From Candidatus Niyogiibacteriota bacterium (GTDB lineage Bacteria; Patescibacteriota; Minisyncoccia; HO2-45-28), in NCBI GenBank assembly GCA_016177385.1, contig JACOVJ010000076.1, positions 1 to 5,815 on the forward strand: a DNA stretch of 5,815 nucleotides, read 5' to 3'. The position numbers and the translations under genes were made by a program. The notes beneath the pieces are model-generated. The model did not search any database. It had not been told where the DNA came from and worked only from the letters and a program-made list of their open reading frames with translations. This document shows positions 5,167 through 5,815 of this stretch, piece by piece. The stretch's first letter is position 1, and each line of letters opens with the position of its first letter.

Positions 5167-5685
5167 ATGCTCATCGTCATCACGGGCGACGGCAAAGGGA
5201 AAACAACGTCTGCGTTGGGGCAGGCGTTGCGCTCGTGCGGGGACGGCCGGAAGGTTTTGATGCTCCAGTTCATCAAGGGTCCGTGGAAATCAGGGGAGGA
5301 TGCGAGGCATGTCTGGCCTGCAGGGTTTGAATTGAGAAAAGGCGGGCTCGGATTCGTGGGGATTTTGGGTGATTCGCTGCCGCGCGAAAAACATGCGGAG
5401 GCGGCGCGCGCGACCCTTCGACAAGCTCAGGACGAGCTCGAATCCGGCGTATGGGACATGCTGATTCTTGATGAGATTCACAACGCCATCGAGCTGAAAT
5501 TGCTCTCGGTTGCGGATGCCCTGCCGCTCGTCGAATACGCACGCGAACGGAAGCTCGATTTGATTTGCACCGGCCGCAACGCGCCACCGGAATTTTTAGA
5601 AACTGCCGACATTGTGTCCGAGATCCGCGACGTGAAGCATATCTACGAAAAAGGCGTCAAAGCGCGGAAGGGGCTGGATTATTGA
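5167..5685 (+). CDS. cobO: Corrinoid (cob(I)alamin) adenosyltransferase, CobO/BtuR family
   Basis: It moves the adenosyl group of ATP onto cob(I)alamin to make adenosylcobalamin, the cofactor of the class II reductase encoded just upstream. The 172 residues show a P-loop GDGKGKTT (7-14) right after the first strand, QFIKG (34-38), Walker-B-like MLILDEI (98-104), TGRNAPPEFLETADIVSEIR (135-154) and the C-terminal KHIYEKGVKARKGLDY (157-172), all typical of the CobA/CobO/BtuR type and not the PduO or EutT types. It is shorter than Escherichia coli BtuR (196 residues), lacking the N-terminal extension that caps the active site there. The ATG abuts a TAA of the preceding frame. RQAQDE (85-90) is encoded by a repeat found in many genomes. 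No other corrinoid gene lies in the window, fitting salvage of imported corrinoid. The stop TGA overlaps the rnpB promoter. Confidence 0.95.
   Translation: MLIVITGDGKGKTTSALGQALRSCGDGRKVLMLQFIKGPWKSGEDARHVWPAGFELRKGGLGFVGILGDSLPREKHAEAARATLRQAQDELESGVWDMLILDEIHNAIELKLLSVADALPLVEYARERKLDLICTGRNAPPEFLETADIVSEIRDVKHIYEKGVKARKGLDY
5414..5434. repeat. Dispersed repeat CCCTTCGACAAGCTCAGGA inside cobO
   Basis: The sequence from 5414 matches, from memory, a short repeat family seen in many environmental bacterial genomes, often recognised by translations such as PFDKLRT, RQAQD, ELVEG or LSLSKG. Here the frame gives TLRQAQDE (83-90). The surrounding helix has normal length compared with BtuR, so it replaced or resembles native sequence rather than adding length. 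TTCGA (5417-5421) can pair with TCGAA (5438-5442). Confidence 0.6.
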
Positions 5686-5709
5686 CTTTTTCTGTGGATT
5701 TGCTATAGT
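5682..5709 (+). promoter_or_regulatory. Strong sigma-70 promoter of rnpB
   Basis: TTGACT (-35, 5682-5687), a 16-base spacer and TATAGT (-10, 5704-5709), preceded by TGC (5701-5703) as an extended -10. The predicted start is near 5716. The cobO stop codon TGA (5683-5685) lies within the -35 box. Confidence 0.8.
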
Positions 5710-5715
5710 GGTTGC

Positions 5716-5815
5716 AGTATGCGCCGGATGATCGCCGCCAATTTTGGCAGAGGAAAGTCCGAACACCGCTTGTTGAAAAATAAGCATGTAGGCGATGGGT
5801 AACACCCACCCTCTG
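5716..5815 (+). ncRNA. rnpB: RNase P RNA, 5' part (3' end outside window)
   Basis: This is the catalytic RNA of ribonuclease P, which trims tRNA 5' leaders. The universal GAGGAAAGTCCGA block (5750-5762, the 5' strand of P4) is present after GATCGCCGCC. A very short P3-like hairpin pairs GCCA (5737-5740) with TGGC (5745-5748). After the block, GCTTGTT (5768-5774) pairs with AATAAGC (5779-5785) under a GAAA tetraloop, fitting P8, and TGGG (5796-5799) pairs with CCCA (5805-5808) around GTAAC-type loop bases, fitting P9. The 5' end is set from the promoter and is approximate. Roughly the last two thirds, including the 3' strand of P4, would lie downstream of the window. Confidence 0.95.

Noticed and set aside
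5693..5701. TGTGGATTT as a reverse DnaA box in the rnpB promoter
   Set aside because: Two mismatches to TGTGGATAA; too weak to call.
5596..5805. Minus-strand 69-codon ORF over cobO end and rnpB
   Set aside because: It lies across the rnpB promoter and RNA gene and shows no motif.
1..5815. CRISPR array, tRNA genes or replication origin
   Set aside because: No regularly spaced direct repeats with unique spacers, no cloverleaf with a T-arm GTTC sequence, and only one good DnaA box.

Overview
The window reads as a piece of a small-genome bacterium of the Candidate Phyla Radiation (Patescibacteria, most likely Parcubacteria-like). This is inferred from a surface fibre with IGIGTTSP repeats, a REP-associated transposase opening with a YHIYNRGVDKR-type motif, weak or absent Shine-Dalgarno sequences, very tight gene spacing, and short palindromes lodged inside genes. 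TAA and TGA act as stops in the normal way. No marker here fixes the phylum, so the placement is an inference.

Layout, all genes on the + strand. Positions 1-1505 hold the 3' part of a long fibre-like surface protein with a phage-tail-type C-terminal domain. Its stop codon abuts a small one-helix membrane ORF (from 1506). That ORF appears split by a 723-bp REP-RAYT-REP cassette (1591-2313). The cassette holds a Y1/HUH transposase gene (1627-2280) and four copies of one hairpin, two of them inside the transposase coding sequence. Positions 2314-2521 are non-coding apart from the ORF remnant. They carry two mutually exclusive hairpins, a perfect DnaA-box consensus and a weak candidate promoter.

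Positions 2522-4852 encode a complete adenosylcobalamin-dependent ribonucleoside-triphosphate reductase (class II, NrdJ type) with an N-terminal ATP-cone and all five expected catalytic cysteines. After 16 bases comes a small coiled-coil gene (4869 onward) that looks frameshifted. Its restored reading frame ends directly against the start of cobO/btuR, a corrinoid adenosyltransferase (5167-5685). The adenosyltransferase makes the coenzyme the reductase needs, so the cluster forms a B12-dependent deoxynucleotide module. No corrinoid synthesis gene is seen here, which fits salvage. The cobO stop codon lies inside the -35 box of a strong promoter for rnpB (RNase P RNA), whose first 100 bases or so end the window.

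The most striking theme is palindromic repeats written into coding sequence. Three unrelated families occur in 5.8 kb: the RAYT hairpin inside its own transposase gene, a TCCGCC...GGCGGA palindrome twice in the N-terminus of the reductase, and a CCCTTCGACAAGCTCAGGA repeat in cobO.
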